Positions 25,191 to 34,379 are shown, numbered from the stretch's first letter. The stretch: 64,000 bases of DNA from JANRLJ01 sp033762735 (GCA_033762735.1 JANRLJ010000174.1:1-64000), one strand, 5' to 3'. Notes: generated by a model from the sequence alone, not told the origin. Program-made: numbers and translations.

Positions 25191-25219
25191 ATGTAGGGCA
25201 AGGAATGCCTCGCCCGCCC
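25191..25219. repeat. Degenerate palindromic repeat between nuoH and nuoI
   Basis: ATGTAGGGCAAGGAATGCCTCGCCCGCCCT: a less perfect member of the GTAGGGGCG palindrome family, with arms GGGCAAGG/CCTCGCCC. Confidence 0.5.
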
Positions 25220-26778
25220 TAATCCCCGCCCGTCTTGGTGAGCGCGGTTTCGTCCTTGTTTTCTTCCACCGGAACACCGCCCAAACGGGCGACATATTCC
25301 AGGAAGCCAATCGCCACCCGCAGGACAGCTTTCAGCGCGCCGACCGTCACATCCCACAGCACAAACGGAATCGCCAGCAGACCGCCTATTACTTGCAGAA
25401 TGATATGGCCGAGACCGTAAGCCTCACCCGTAATCACGGGGTCGGTTTCGAGATCATCGTCCGCATCTTCTTCGGTATTGGCTCTGCCACCGAGGAAGAC
25501 AAACCCACCTGCCAGCACGATCACGAACATGATTGCCGAGGCGATGATGTAGGCCGTCGTGCCCAGTTCTTCACCGACGACCACCGCAACCGCCGTCCAG
25601 ACCACCGCGATCAGCGACAGCGGCAGCAGGACTTTCCAGCCCAGCGCCATCAGGCGGTCGTAGCGGATGCGGGGCAGCGTGGCGCGAATCCAGATGAAGC
25701 CGATCAGGAACAGGATGACCTTGCCAATCGTAACCAACAGCCCCAGAATCGGGACACTATCCACCAGCCCGAACCCGTCCTGATAGCCACCGAAGAACGT
25801 AGACACCGCGATCAGGCTGACGGCGATCATCCCCAGATATTCAGCCATCATAAACAGCGCGAACTTCATGCCGCTGTATTCGGTCATATACCCGGCAGTG
25901 AGTTCCTGCTCGGCTTCCGGCAGATCGAAGGGTGCGCGATTGGTTTCCGCAATGAGCGCAATCACCAGAATGACCGCGGCCAATGGGTTCTGGAAGAACA
26001 GCCAGTTGGTGAAGAAGCCGCTCTGGTGTTCCACAATGTCGAACAGGCTCATGCTGCCCACAATCATAATCGGGACAGCCAGCGAGATACCCATCGTGAG
26101 TTCGTAGCTGATCATCTGTGCAGAGGCACGCAGGCCGCCGAGCATGGCGTACTTGTTGTTGCTCGCCCAGCCCGCCAGCGCCACGCCGTAGGTGCCGATG
26201 CTGGTGATCGCCAGCAGCCACAGCACCCCGACGTTGAGATCGGCCAGTTGCAGCGGGACGCGATACCAGTTGCCATCAAACCAGGGAATGTTGATGGGCG
26301 GTCCCAGTGGAATGACCGCCAGCACGATCAGCGTGGGCGCGGCCTTGAGGATGGGCGCGATCAGGTAGACCGGCTTGTTGGCCCCGGCGGGCATGATGTC
26401 TTCCTTGAAGATCAGCTTCAAGCCGTCCGCCGCAGGCTGCAAAAAGCCGCCCAGCCCGACGCGGTTCGGCCCCACGCGCTGCTGGAACCACGCAATGAAC
26501 TTCCGCTCCAGCAGAGTGGTATACGCGAACCCGGTCACGACTACGAACAGCACCAGTGCCGAATAGATAATCGGATGCCAGAAGCGGCAGCCCTCTGAGT
26601 CAGCACATTCGATCACTTCGTTGGTGCGGCTGCTCGGTTCAAAGATGAAGGTGAGGATATTGTCGATGTTGCTGACAACCGTAAACAGCACCAGACCGGT
26701 CACGGCCAGCACAATCAGCACCAGGATGATAAACAATGGCATCGGGATAATCCCGAACACTCTACGACTTGTCGCCAT
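25219..26778 (-). CDS. nuoH: NADH-quinone oxidoreductase subunit H, extended
   Basis: 519 residues; usual length 320-420. Subunit H forms the quinone chamber with B and D. Typical segments are present: AYTTLLERKFIAWFQQRVGP, RVGLGGFLQPAADGLKLIFKED, LIAETNRAPFDLPEAEQELT, AGYMTEYSGMKF and the RIRYDRLM loop. Extra material lies at both ends: an additional N-terminal helix with a loop containing CADSEGC, and a C-terminal region beyond ~residue 405 with two further hydrophobic stretches and an acidic stretch (ANTEEDADDDLETDP). GAGGGC five bases before the ATG supports the start. Confidence 0.93.
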   Translation of the reverse strand: MATSRRVFGIIPMPLFIILVLIVLAVTGLVLFTVVSNIDNILTFIFEPSSRTNEVIECADSEGCRFWHPIIYSALVLFVVVTGFAYTTLLERKFIAWFQQRVGPNRVGLGGFLQPAADGLKLIFKEDIMPAGANKPVYLIAPILKAAPTLIVLAVIPLGPPINIPWFDGNWYRVPLQLADLNVGVLWLLAITSIGTYGVALAGWASNNKYAMLGGLRASAQMISYELTMGISLAVPIMIVGSMSLFDIVEHQSGFFTNWLFFQNPLAAVILVIALIAETNRAPFDLPEAEQELTAGYMTEYSGMKFALFMMAEYLGMIAVSLIAVSTFFGGYQDGFGLVDSVPILGLLVTIGKVILFLIGFIWIRATLPRIRYDRLMALGWKVLLPLSLIAVVWTAVAVVVGEELGTTAYIIASAIMFVIVLAGGFVFLGGRANTEEDADDDLETDPVITGEAYGLGHIILQVIGGLLAIPFVLWDVTVGALKAVLRVAIGFLEYVARLGGVPVEENKDETALTKTGGD

Positions 26779-26835
26779 AAGATGCCCTCAAAATCTCAGG
26801 GGCAGGAACAACCCCGCCCCTCGTCGATACACGAT

Positions 26836-29322
26836 CTAATTCACTTTGCTGATGGTGCCTGCCATCGGCGTCAGCGGGGTGGCTTCTTTGGTCAGATGGC
26901 GCGGGAGCACCGCCGCCCCTTCCGGGGCACCACCGTTGACATGAGCACGGACGCGCACGCGGGTGTGATCCTGCACAGCGACCTCGACCACATCACCGTT
27001 GGTAATGCCCATCCGCGCCGCATCTGCGCTGTTGATCTCAACATAGGGCAGCAGAATGCGCGGGTGCATCAGGGCGCTCGGCTCAAAGATGTTCTCGCGG
27101 TTATACAGGCGCACCGCCGGGACGATCAGCATTTCGCCGCTGCTGGCTTTCGGCGCTTCCGGCAGCGCAAGAGTGCTGGTGGCAACGGCTTCGCCCTGGT
27201 CGGCAGCGGACGGAATTTGCACCCCCAGGCCGCCCTTGTTCTGATAGGCCGTGCCGCCGTAGTACAGGTCAGCACCGCCTACATCCGGGAACTGCCGCTC
27301 GACTTTGGAAAGTTCCTTATAGGTGCAGCCCGCGAAGGCCGGAACGTTCTGCGTGATTTCCTGCATCACCGACGCCGCCGACAGTTTGGCGCGGCCATGA
27401 CCGAGTTTTTCGGTAATCCGGCTGAGAACCTGCCACGCGGGCAGCGCCTCGCCCATCGGCCCCTGCGCAGTGTAGAAGCGCTGGACGCGCCGTTCGCCGT
27501 TGGTATATGTGCCGTCGCGTTCGGCAAAGCTCTGGATGGGCAGCATGAAGGCCGCCTTTGCCGCCGTGTCATCCGGGAACAGGCTGAACGCGATAATCGT
27601 CTCCACCTGAGACAGCCACGCTGCCGCAGTGGGATCGTCTTTCAGAATGTCGGCCTGCGCCACAATCAGCACCTTCGGCGGATTCTCGATGATGGCGCGG
27701 GTGTTTTCGGGCGTGAAGCCCATATAGAACTGCCCCATGCCATTCGGGCCAGGGAAGGCGGAAAGCAGACCATTGTTGGCCTTGCCCACATGCCCGCTTT
27801 CGATCAGGAAATTGGCCGCCGCCTGCATCAGCGCACGGCTACCATCGAGCGTCAGCCCTTCCGCGCCGGTCACGATGATCAGATTGGTGGCGTTCGCCAG
27901 TTGATCCGCGATTTCCGGCGCATTGGTGCGGAGGTTCATCATGAACCCTGCGGCCTGACCGTAATCATAGCGGGCGGTTGCAGTAGCGAAATCGTCCATA
28001 CGGGTGTGGCGGGCATTGGCAACCACGACGTAAGCGCCGCGGTCGTGTGCCTGCTTCAGGCGCAGACGCCACATCGGGACTTCTTCTTCCAGGTCGCTGG
28101 CGATAATCAGGACGGCGTCGCCCTTGCCGAGCGTGCCGAGATTTGTCCCCTTGCCCACGCCCACCTGCGCCACAAGATCAGCGCCCGCGTGGGTGTGCGG
28201 CCATGCGCCGAGCGTATTGCCGCCCAGCCCGGTCACAAGCTGCCGCAGCGTCCACAGGTCTTCGTTGCTCATACCGCTGCCCGCAATGGCCGCGATGCTG
28301 CTGCCCGCGTTCCACAGGACAGAGGCGATTTTGTCGTAGACTTCATTCCACGAAGCCGCCGCCCACGTCCCAGCGGAAGTCCGCTGCATCGGGCGCATCA
28401 GGCGGTTGTCGCTGCGGGTGAAGTGATGGCCGAAGCGCACCTTGTCCGAAATCCAGATTTCGTTGACGAACTCGTTCTGGCGGGGCATCACACGCTTAAT
28501 CATCGCCCGCCCGCCGAAGTCCCTGTCGAGGCGGACGCTCAGGCTGATGTTGGAACCTGCCGCATCGAACGGGTCAATGCTCGGCACTTCCGACAATTCC
28601 CAGGGACGCGCACCAAAGCGGAAATCCGCCGTCGTCAGCGCACCAACCGGGCAGATGTCGGTCGTATTGCCGGAGAAATACGTGTCAAAGCCGGGGTCGC
28701 TGTTGGTGATGATCTGCAGGCGGCGGCCACGTTCGTGGAAGGCCAGCACATCATCGCCCACGATTTCATCCTGGAAGCGAATGCAGCGCGCACACTGGAT
28801 GCAGCGTTCTTCGTCCAGGTAAATCAGGTCGCCCAGCGGAACATGCTTATCAAGGTGCTGCTTATCCTCGAATGCCATGCGGCTGGTGCCGGGACCGTGT
28901 TCCATCGTGAGGTTTTGCAGCGGGCATTCCCCGCCCTTGTCGCAGATCGGGCAGTCCAGCGGGTGGCTGGTCAGCAGGAATTCCACCACGTTGCGGCGGG
29001 CATCCTCCACCGGTTTCGTCCCGGTGCGGATCACCAGGCCATCGCTGACCTTCTGCGTGCAGGCGGTTTGCAGCTTGGGCATCCAGCGCACTTTGGGGTT
29101 GCCGTTCTCGTCAACCACCACCTGGCCGGTCGCGCGGTCTTTTTCGATGGTGCCCATTTCCACCAGGCACATGCGGCACATGCCGACAGGTTCCATTTTG
29201 GGGTGATAGCAGAAGACGGGGATGTCATTGTCCGCATACCACTTGGCAACATCGACCAGATTCGTCCCTGCCGGGACTTCAAATGCACGATCATCAATGA
29301 TGATTCTTACGGTATTGGTCAT
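26836..29322 (-). CDS. nuoG: NADH-quinone oxidoreductase subunit G
   Basis: 828 residues; the largest peripheral-arm subunit, which moves electrons along a chain of iron-sulfur clusters. N-terminal [2Fe-2S] ferredoxin domain with cysteines in FCYHPKMEPVGMCRMC, then the His-Cys cluster region HPLDCPICDKGGECPLQ, then [4Fe-4S] CIQCARC with the later partner CPVGAL. From ~residue 220 it is a molybdopterin-oxidoreductase-like domain (no cofactor expected in complex I), with a C-terminal aspartate-decarboxylase-like beta domain (GDVVEVAVQDHTRVRVRA). GGAG six bases before the ATG at 29322 decides the start over an upstream GTG. Ends 58 bases before nuoH. Confidence 0.95.
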   Translation of the reverse strand: MTNTVRIIIDDRAFEVPAGTNLVDVAKWYADNDIPVFCYHPKMEPVGMCRMCLVEMGTIEKDRATGQVVVDENGNPKVRWMPKLQTACTQKVSDGLVIRTGTKPVEDARRNVVEFLLTSHPLDCPICDKGGECPLQNLTMEHGPGTSRMAFEDKQHLDKHVPLGDLIYLDEERCIQCARCIRFQDEIVGDDVLAFHERGRRLQIITNSDPGFDTYFSGNTTDICPVGALTTADFRFGARPWELSEVPSIDPFDAAGSNISLSVRLDRDFGGRAMIKRVMPRQNEFVNEIWISDKVRFGHHFTRSDNRLMRPMQRTSAGTWAAASWNEVYDKIASVLWNAGSSIAAIAGSGMSNEDLWTLRQLVTGLGGNTLGAWPHTHAGADLVAQVGVGKGTNLGTLGKGDAVLIIASDLEEEVPMWRLRLKQAHDRGAYVVVANARHTRMDDFATATARYDYGQAAGFMMNLRTNAPEIADQLANATNLIIVTGAEGLTLDGSRALMQAAANFLIESGHVGKANNGLLSAFPGPNGMGQFYMGFTPENTRAIIENPPKVLIVAQADILKDDPTAAAWLSQVETIIAFSLFPDDTAAKAAFMLPIQSFAERDGTYTNGERRVQRFYTAQGPMGEALPAWQVLSRITEKLGHGRAKLSAASVMQEITQNVPAFAGCTYKELSKVERQFPDVGGADLYYGGTAYQNKGGLGVQIPSAADQGEAVATSTLALPEAPKASSGEMLIVPAVRLYNRENIFEPSALMHPRILLPYVEINSADAARMGITNGDVVEVAVQDHTRVRVRAHVNGGAPEGAAVLPRHLTKEATPLTPMAGTISKVN

Positions 29323-29361
29323 TTTGATCTCCACAATGCGGCTATTGCGTGTTCTACACGG

Positions 29362-29835
29362 CTAATTTGAGCCAGCACCGTCTGCTTCTAACAAACTATA
29401 GTCGGCTACGCGCCACTCACCATCTTCACGCCGCAGTTGCAACCGCACACTGTGCTGAACGCCGCTGGTCGTCGTGAGGTTTCCACCCAGCTCCGCCACA
29501 CTGTTGATGATCTGCCGGAAATTGACCGACCAGATCACTGGCATCGCGTCCGCCTCGGTAATCAGCGTTCTCAACCCGGTCGGGCTGTCTACCCGTTCCT
29601 GAAAGTCGCCCGTCAGTAAACGGTATGCGCCAGGGTAATCCTCTGCCCGAAGTGCGCTTAAAAAGGTGCTTCCGGCTTCGGTAATCGGCTGCGTGAAGAT
29701 GAACACACTGCCAAAAAAGGCAACGAACACTCCACCCAGCAGCAGCGCGATCATCAGGAGCACAATGATACCACGTCTGCGCAGCTCTGCACTCACTTTT
29801 CGCGAAAACTGGGCGCTATCCGCAGGTTGGGTCAT
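29362..29835 (-). CDS. Single-helix membrane protein inside the nuo cluster
   Basis: 157 residues. A basic N-terminus (SRKVSAELRRRG) leads into one membrane helix (~residues 23-47, IIVLLMIALLLGGVFVAFFG). An extracytoplasmic domain of ~105 residues follows, beginning with an amphipathic helix (FLSALRAEDYPGAYRLLTGDF) and ending in strands (VRLQLRREDGEWRVADYSLL). That shape resembles NTF2-like/DUF4878-type domains, but the family is uncertain. It starts 8 bases after the TPR-like gene and ends 39 bases before nuoG, so it is transcribed with complex I. It may be an assembly or membrane-anchoring factor; this rests on position only. Confidence 0.6.
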   Translation of the reverse strand: MTQPADSAQFSRKVSAELRRRGIIVLLMIALLLGGVFVAFFGSVFIFTQPITEAGSTFLSALRAEDYPGAYRLLTGDFQERVDSPTGLRTLITEADAMPVIWSVNFRQIINSVAELGGNLTTTSGVQHSVRLQLRREDGEWRVADYSLLEADGAGSN

Positions 29836-29843
29836 GGCTTGAC

Positions 29844-30296
29844 TTACGACCGCTGCTGACGCTGCCAGCCGCGCTGCGCTCGCTGAAAACCCTGCCAGGC
29901 GCGATCCTGCAAAATCTGCGCGATCACGCCCCAATCGCCTTCATCAATCTGCTTCTCAGTCAGCGCCAGCGCCTGCTGGAACTCCGCCAGCGCCTGCTCG
30001 TATGCCCTGACCTTCAAAAACAGTTCGCCCCGCAGGATATGGTGCGTGGCCTTGGAAGGCGCGTCATCCTCAGGGCGCTGCTCAATCGCTTCCTCAAGTT
30101 CCCGCAAGCGGCTTTCGGCCTGCTGCAAAAGGTCCTGGCGGGAAGGCCATAAGCGGCGGCGGAGATACTGACCGAAGGTTTCCCGAACAGGCGGCGCTGC
30201 TGCTGCCACCTCATCATCACCCGGCACCGACGCCTCACTGTGGATATCGTCGGTTGTCTCGACTGAGTCAGTAACCCCGGTAAATTCTTCCGTCAT
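29844..30296 (-). CDS. TPR-like protein inside the nuo cluster
   Basis: 150 residues, hydrophilic. The acidic N-terminus (~residues 1-35) looks disordered. Then come helices LLQQAESRLRELEEAIEQRP and HHILRGELFLKVRAYEQALA / EFQQALALTEKQ, which read as one to two tetratricopeptide-like repeats; a basic glutamine-rich tail closes it. TPR proteins bind partner proteins. AAGGA six bases before the ATG. It lies between nuoF and the single-helix membrane protein gene. By position it is probably a complex I-associated or assembly protein, possibly acting with its membrane-anchored neighbour. Confidence 0.6.
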   Translation of the reverse strand: MTEEFTGVTDSVETTDDIHSEASVPGDDEVAAAAPPVRETFGQYLRRRLWPSRQDLLQQAESRLRELEEAIEQRPEDDAPSKATHHILRGELFLKVRAYEQALAEFQQALALTEKQIDEGDWGVIAQILQDRAWQGFQRAQRGWQRQQRS

Positions 30297-30331
30297 GCCG
30301 CTTCCTTGTGTGCTTTACCATCATGTTTCGG

Positions 30332-30360
30332 ATAGGGGCGGCCCGGCAAGCCGCCCCTCC
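30332..30360. repeat. Palindromic intergenic repeat after nuoF
   Basis: ATAGGGGCGGC, CCGGCAA, GCCGCCCCTCC: arms GGGGCGGC/GCCGCCCC. It lies in the gap between the nuoF stop and the TPR-like gene. Confidence 0.65.
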
Positions 30361-30368
30361 ATGCGCCC

Positions 30369-31709
30369 TTAATCTCCAGCAGGTGCCGCCGCTGCCGCAC
30401 GTCCCCGTGCTGGGGGCTTGGCAGGCGCGGGCTTCTTTTCTTCTTCCGGCTTGGCGATGTGCTTACTGAAATCGTCAGGGAAATTCTTGATGGTATAGAT
30501 GATCGGGTTGGCCGCAAAGTCACCCAATGCACAGAGCGTCACGCCCTGCATATTCTTCGCGACGTTGTCGATCAGCGCAATGTCGTTCTCGCTGCCCTTG
30601 CCGTCGAGGATGCGGTCGATGACCTTATCCAGCCAGTAGGTGCCTTCGCGGCAGGGCGTACACTTGCCGCAGCTTTCATGCTTGAAGAACTTGGTCACTT
30701 TGGAGGCGACCCAGGTCATATCGACGGTGTCGTCCATCACGATGATCGAGGCCGAACCCAGGATCGAGCCGATCTTGACGAAATCCTCATAGGTCAGCGG
30801 CGTATCCAGCACGGCGTCGGTGGCCTGCACAATCGGGCCAGACGCGCCGGAGGGCAGAATACCCTTAAAGGTGTGGCCTTCCAGCGGGCCACCTGCGTAA
30901 TCGTACAGCAGCTCCCGCAGCGTCACGCCCATCGGCAGTTCGTAGTTGCCGGGTCGCTGCACCTGCCCGCTCACGCAGAAAATCTTGGTGCCAGCGCTCT
31001 GCTCAGTGCCGATCTTCTTGTACTCAGCGCCGCCGTTGCGCATAATCCAGGGAATATTCGCCAGCGTCTCGACGTTATTCACGACGGTCGGCTCTCCATA
31101 GAGTCCGCCGCCTTTCTGCGCCGGGAAGGGCGGGCGAACACGCGGCTGACCGAGCTTGCCTTCCAGGCTGTTCAGCAGGGCGCTTTCCTCACCGCAGATA
31201 TAGGCACCTGCGCCGAGGTGGGTATACACTTCGCAGCTAAAGCCGCTGCCCAGAATATTCTGGCCGATGAAGCCTGCGGCGCGCGCATCCTCAATACACT
31301 TGTCGAGGTTGTGGGCAATGTCCCAGAACTCACCGCGCATGTAGATGTAGACGGCTTTGGCCTGAATGGCATAGGCACAGATCAGCGCACCTTCGATCAA
31401 CTGGTGCGGGTTGTTTTCGAGAATCTGACGATCCTTGAACGTGCCCGGTTCGCTTTCATCCGCATTGACGGTCACATACTTGACCGGCTCGTTCTTCGGG
31501 ATGAAACTCCACTTCACGCCGGTTGGGAAACCTGCGCCACCGCGACCGCGCAGACCGGAGTTCTTGACTTCGTCGATCACCGCTTCGGGCGTCATGGAGA
31601 CGGCTTTACGCAGCCCTTCATAGCCCTGATTTTTAACGTATACGTCAAATTGGCGGATGTCGGGGACTTCCAGTTCACGGTAGATAATGATGGGTCTGTT
31701 TTCAGCCAT
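30369..31709 (-). CDS. nuoF: NADH-quinone oxidoreductase subunit F
   Basis: 446 residues; oxidises NADH with FMN and holds cluster N3. Seen: the FMN/NADH-binding glycine-rich loop GLRGRGGAGFPTG near residue 60, AYICGEESALLNSLEG (NADH/FMN contact), and the cluster motif HESCGKCTPCREG with a distant fourth cysteine in GVTLCALGD. The tail after ~residue 415 is rich in lysine, alanine and proline (about 25 residues) and probably flexible. The start is the ATG at 31709, nine bases after GGAAGGG; the TTG three codons earlier is too close to that ribosome site. Follows nuoE by about 30 bases. Confidence 0.95.
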   Translation of the reverse strand: MAENRPIIIYRELEVPDIRQFDVYVKNQGYEGLRKAVSMTPEAVIDEVKNSGLRGRGGAGFPTGVKWSFIPKNEPVKYVTVNADESEPGTFKDRQILENNPHQLIEGALICAYAIQAKAVYIYMRGEFWDIAHNLDKCIEDARAAGFIGQNILGSGFSCEVYTHLGAGAYICGEESALLNSLEGKLGQPRVRPPFPAQKGGGLYGEPTVVNNVETLANIPWIMRNGGAEYKKIGTEQSAGTKIFCVSGQVQRPGNYELPMGVTLRELLYDYAGGPLEGHTFKGILPSGASGPIVQATDAVLDTPLTYEDFVKIGSILGSASIIVMDDTVDMTWVASKVTKFFKHESCGKCTPCREGTYWLDKVIDRILDGKGSENDIALIDNVAKNMQGVTLCALGDFAANPIIYTIKNFPDDFSKHIAKPEEEKKPAPAKPPARGRAAAAAPAGD

Positions 31710-31738
31710 TTGGTTCAACCCTTCCTAACACTAAATCC

Positions 31739-32245
31739 TCACCCGGCTTGTTTTTTGTTGGCGGCGGACTGGGCTTCTGCCCGCCACTGGTCGATCAGGG
31801 TTTTCATCTTGTCCATGTCCAGGTTTTCGACAAAATGGAAATTACACTGGAGCATGGGCGCTTTGTCGCAGGCAGCCAGGCACATGACATGCTCGACGGT
31901 GAACATGCCATCTTCGGTCGTGCCGCCTTCTTCCACATTCAGATAGGCTTTCAACTGCTTATGAAATTCATCTGCACCACGCAGCGCACAGGGCAGATCG
32001 GTGCAGACCTGAAGCCAGTACTTGCCCTTCGGACGCTCCGAATACATGGTATAGAAGCCCGCGATGGACTTGACCTGTGTGGGATCCATTTCGCAGATTT
32101 CGGCCACTTCGTCGATGCCCTGCTGGTTCACCCACCCATATTCTTCCTGCGCGATGTACAGCAGGGGCATCACTGCAGAGCGCTTGTCCGGGTATTTGCT
32201 GAGCGTCTTTTCGATGCGTTCCGCATACTTCTGTGCTAAAGCCAT
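31739..32245 (-). CDS. nuoE: NADH-quinone oxidoreductase subunit E
   Basis: 168 residues, thioredoxin-like fold with cluster N1a. The four [2Fe-2S] ligands are C81 and C86 (CTDLPC) and C122 and C126 (CLAAC), in the standard spacing. N-terminal helices (ALAQKYAERIEKTLSKYP, VMPLLYIAQEEYGWV) match the family. Together with F it forms the NADH dehydrogenase tip of the complex. AAGG lies shortly before the ATG. Confidence 0.95.
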   Translation of the reverse strand: MALAQKYAERIEKTLSKYPDKRSAVMPLLYIAQEEYGWVNQQGIDEVAEICEMDPTQVKSIAGFYTMYSERPKGKYWLQVCTDLPCALRGADEFHKQLKAYLNVEEGGTTEDGMFTVEHVMCLAACDKAPMLQCNFHFVENLDMDKMKTLIDQWRAEAQSAANKKQAG

Positions 32246-32320
32246 AATGCCTTATCCCCAAAAAGGTTCAAAGAGGCAGCCGCGCCACCCGACCCGACCA
32301 CCTCTGTAATCTCCGTCAAG

Positions 32321-33574
32321 TTAGCGGTCGCAGTCACCCAGCACGATATCCACACTGCCGATAATGGCGACCAGATCGGCGATGAAGTGATTCTGCGACA
32401 TCACCGGAATGGCCTGAATGTGCATGAACGACGGCGTCTTCAGATGAATACGGCGCGGTTTGTTGCCGCCCGTGCCGTGCAGGTAGCAGCCGATTTCCCC
32501 ACGCGGGCTTTCGATGCTCACGTAGACTTCCTCGTCGGGTGCGCTGAAGCCTTCCGTCCACAGCTTGAAGTGATGGATCACGGCTTCCATGCTGCGTCCC
32601 AGTTCGGAGCGCTGCGGCGGCACGAACTTGCGATTCTCCGAGCGGAACGGCCCGCCGGGCAGTCGATCCACCGCCTGACGGAGAATCTTCAGGCTCTCAC
32701 GCAGTTCATGCACGCGCACCAGGAAGCGATCATACACGTCACCGTGTTCACCCAGCGGCACGTTGAACTCATACTGTTCATAACCACTGTAGGGCATTGC
32801 CTTACGAATGTCCCAGTTCACGCCGCTGCCGCGCAGGCTTGGCCCGCTCACGCCCCACGCCAGCGCCACATCCGGCTCGATAATGCCAACGCCCTGTGTG
32901 CGGTCAATCCACAGTGGGTTCTTGGTCAGCAGCGCTTCGTAGTCGTCGATCTTGTGGGGGAAGATTTTCATGAAGTCTTCCAGCGCGGGCAGGAATTCAG
33001 GGCGGAGATCACGCCATACGCCGCCCGGACGCAGATAGCTGGTCATCATGCGCTGGCCGGAGAGCATTTCAAACATCGCCAGAATCTTCTCGCGTTCGCG
33101 GAAGCAGTACAGGAACACGCTCATCGCGCCCATGTCAATGGCGTGCGTCCCCAGCCACACCAGATGGCTGGCGATACGAGTCAGTTCCAGGCAGATCACC
33201 CGGATGGCCTGGGCACGGGGCGGCACATCCAGCCCGACCAGCTTTTCCACCGCCGAGCAGAACGCCATGTTGTTGGACATCGGCGCAAGGTAATCGGTGC
33301 GGTCGGTCAGGGTGACGGCCTTCTCATATGACTTGGATTCGATATTCTTCTCGATGCCGGTGTGCAGGAAGCCGATATCGGGCAGGCAGGTGACGATTTC
33401 CTCCCCGTCCAGTTCCAGCAGCAAACGCAGCACACCGTGAGTAGATGGGTGATGCGGTCCCATGTTGAGCAGCATCGTCTCGCCTGTCATGGCTCGTTCA
33501 GAGACGAGGCCACGCAGTTGGTCAAGGCTGCCCTGCCATTGAGTCATATCCGTTTCTAAAGCGGCGTTTACCAT
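32321..33574 (-). CDS. nuoD: NADH-quinone oxidoreductase subunit D
   Basis: 417 residues; hydrogenase-like subunit lining the quinone-binding site with B. Typical segments: NMGPHHPSTHGVLRLLLELD (the quinone-loop histidine region), GFLHTGIEKNIESKSYEKAV, YLAPMSNNMAFC, and near the end ESPRGEIGCYLHGTGGNKPR and FADLVAIIGSVDIVLGDCDR-like tail. Subunits C and D are separate genes here, unlike the fused NuoCD of enterobacteria. AAGGAC before the ATG at 33574 supports the start. The gap upstream (33575-33650) holds a small hairpin GTCACC-ACT-GGTGAC. Confidence 0.95.
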   Translation of the reverse strand: MVNAALETDMTQWQGSLDQLRGLVSERAMTGETMLLNMGPHHPSTHGVLRLLLELDGEEIVTCLPDIGFLHTGIEKNIESKSYEKAVTLTDRTDYLAPMSNNMAFCSAVEKLVGLDVPPRAQAIRVICLELTRIASHLVWLGTHAIDMGAMSVFLYCFREREKILAMFEMLSGQRMMTSYLRPGGVWRDLRPEFLPALEDFMKIFPHKIDDYEALLTKNPLWIDRTQGVGIIEPDVALAWGVSGPSLRGSGVNWDIRKAMPYSGYEQYEFNVPLGEHGDVYDRFLVRVHELRESLKILRQAVDRLPGGPFRSENRKFVPPQRSELGRSMEAVIHHFKLWTEGFSAPDEEVYVSIESPRGEIGCYLHGTGGNKPRRIHLKTPSFMHIQAIPVMSQNHFIADLVAIIGSVDIVLGDCDR

Positions 33575-33650
33575 CTCTAAAGTCCTTCACTCGTCACCAC
33601 TGGTGACCACTCACAGACAACCACAACGGTGACTACTTCGGATTTCACAA

Positions 33651-34379
33651 TTAAACTTTAATCAGCTTTGCCAGGAAAACACCGGAGCGCGGTGTTGAAT
33701 TCTGATGATCGAAAGGGATTTTGCTGCGCAGGCTGACTGTAGAACCTGCCCCCTTTGGATTTTCTTCAAAGTGATGTTCTTCCAATACACGCATCTGCGG
33801 TTGAAAGTAAGTGGACAGAGTCCAGTCGAGCATCTGCGGTTCGGCAATGGTCGGCTTGTGGTTCACTTCCACCACTACGAAAAAGTGACCGCCGGGTTTG
33901 GTTACGCGGATGATCTCCCGCGCAGTCTGTGCAACATCATCAACATGATCGAGCGAGTTGAGCGACAGCACGACATCAAAATAATTATCCGGGAACGGAA
34001 TCTTTTCCGATGGCGCGTTTACGTACTGCATCCTGTGCTGATCAATGCCGAGTGCCCGGTAGGAATTCACCAGCGGATCAAGACCAACGCGCTCAGCGGC
34101 ATCGTCCGCCCATTCAAGACTGCCACGCGGACCGCATCCGATGTCCAGTATTTTTTTACCCTGGTAGAAGCTGCGCTCCACCCCGATATGATGCGTATAG
34201 ACGTCCTCGTACCACGAATTTGCGAGCGTTCCCTCTTTCGATTTCCGCGCTCGCCAGTACGTCAGCTCGTATAAGGCTTTCGCCCGCCCTGCCAGACCCA
34301 ACCGCTTGACCAACGGGTAGAGAAGGCGGTAGCCACCTACCACAACCCTTTTCGCGGTTTTGCCAGGTCTTTGTGTCAT
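33651..34379 (-). CDS. Class I SAM-dependent methyltransferase within nuo cluster
   Basis: 242 residues. The S-adenosylmethionine-binding core is clear: motif I ILDIGCGPRGSLEW (residues 77-90), the acidic residue ending strand 2 (VGLDPL), motif IV-like YFDVVLSLNSLDHVDD and the post-motif AREIIRVTKPGGHFFVVVEV, as in UbiE/Methyltransf_11 enzymes. The substrate is not evident. It starts 17 bases after the nuoC stop and ends 76 bases before nuoD, so it belongs to the same transcript. Its location suggests modification of a complex I subunit, a quinone, or a cofactor, but it could be an unrelated passenger. Base use resembles the neighbours apart from a slightly lower GC. Confidence 0.8.
   Translation of the reverse strand: MTQRPGKTAKRVVVGGYRLLYPLVKRLGLAGRAKALYELTYWRARKSKEGTLANSWYEDVYTHHIGVERSFYQGKKILDIGCGPRGSLEWADDAAERVGLDPLVNSYRALGIDQHRMQYVNAPSEKIPFPDNYFDVVLSLNSLDHVDDVAQTAREIIRVTKPGGHFFVVVEVNHKPTIAEPQMLDWTLSTYFQPQMRVLEEHHFEENPKGAGSTVSLRSKIPFDHQNSTPRSGVFLAKLIKV

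Noticed and set aside
25153..26598. A 481-codon open frame on the plus strand
   Set aside because: Antisense to nuoH and the nuoH-nuoI gap; His/Gln/Arg-rich shadow.
26782..29370. An 862-codon open frame on the plus strand
   Set aside because: Complete overlap with nuoG on the other strand; no domain, composition typical of an antisense shadow.
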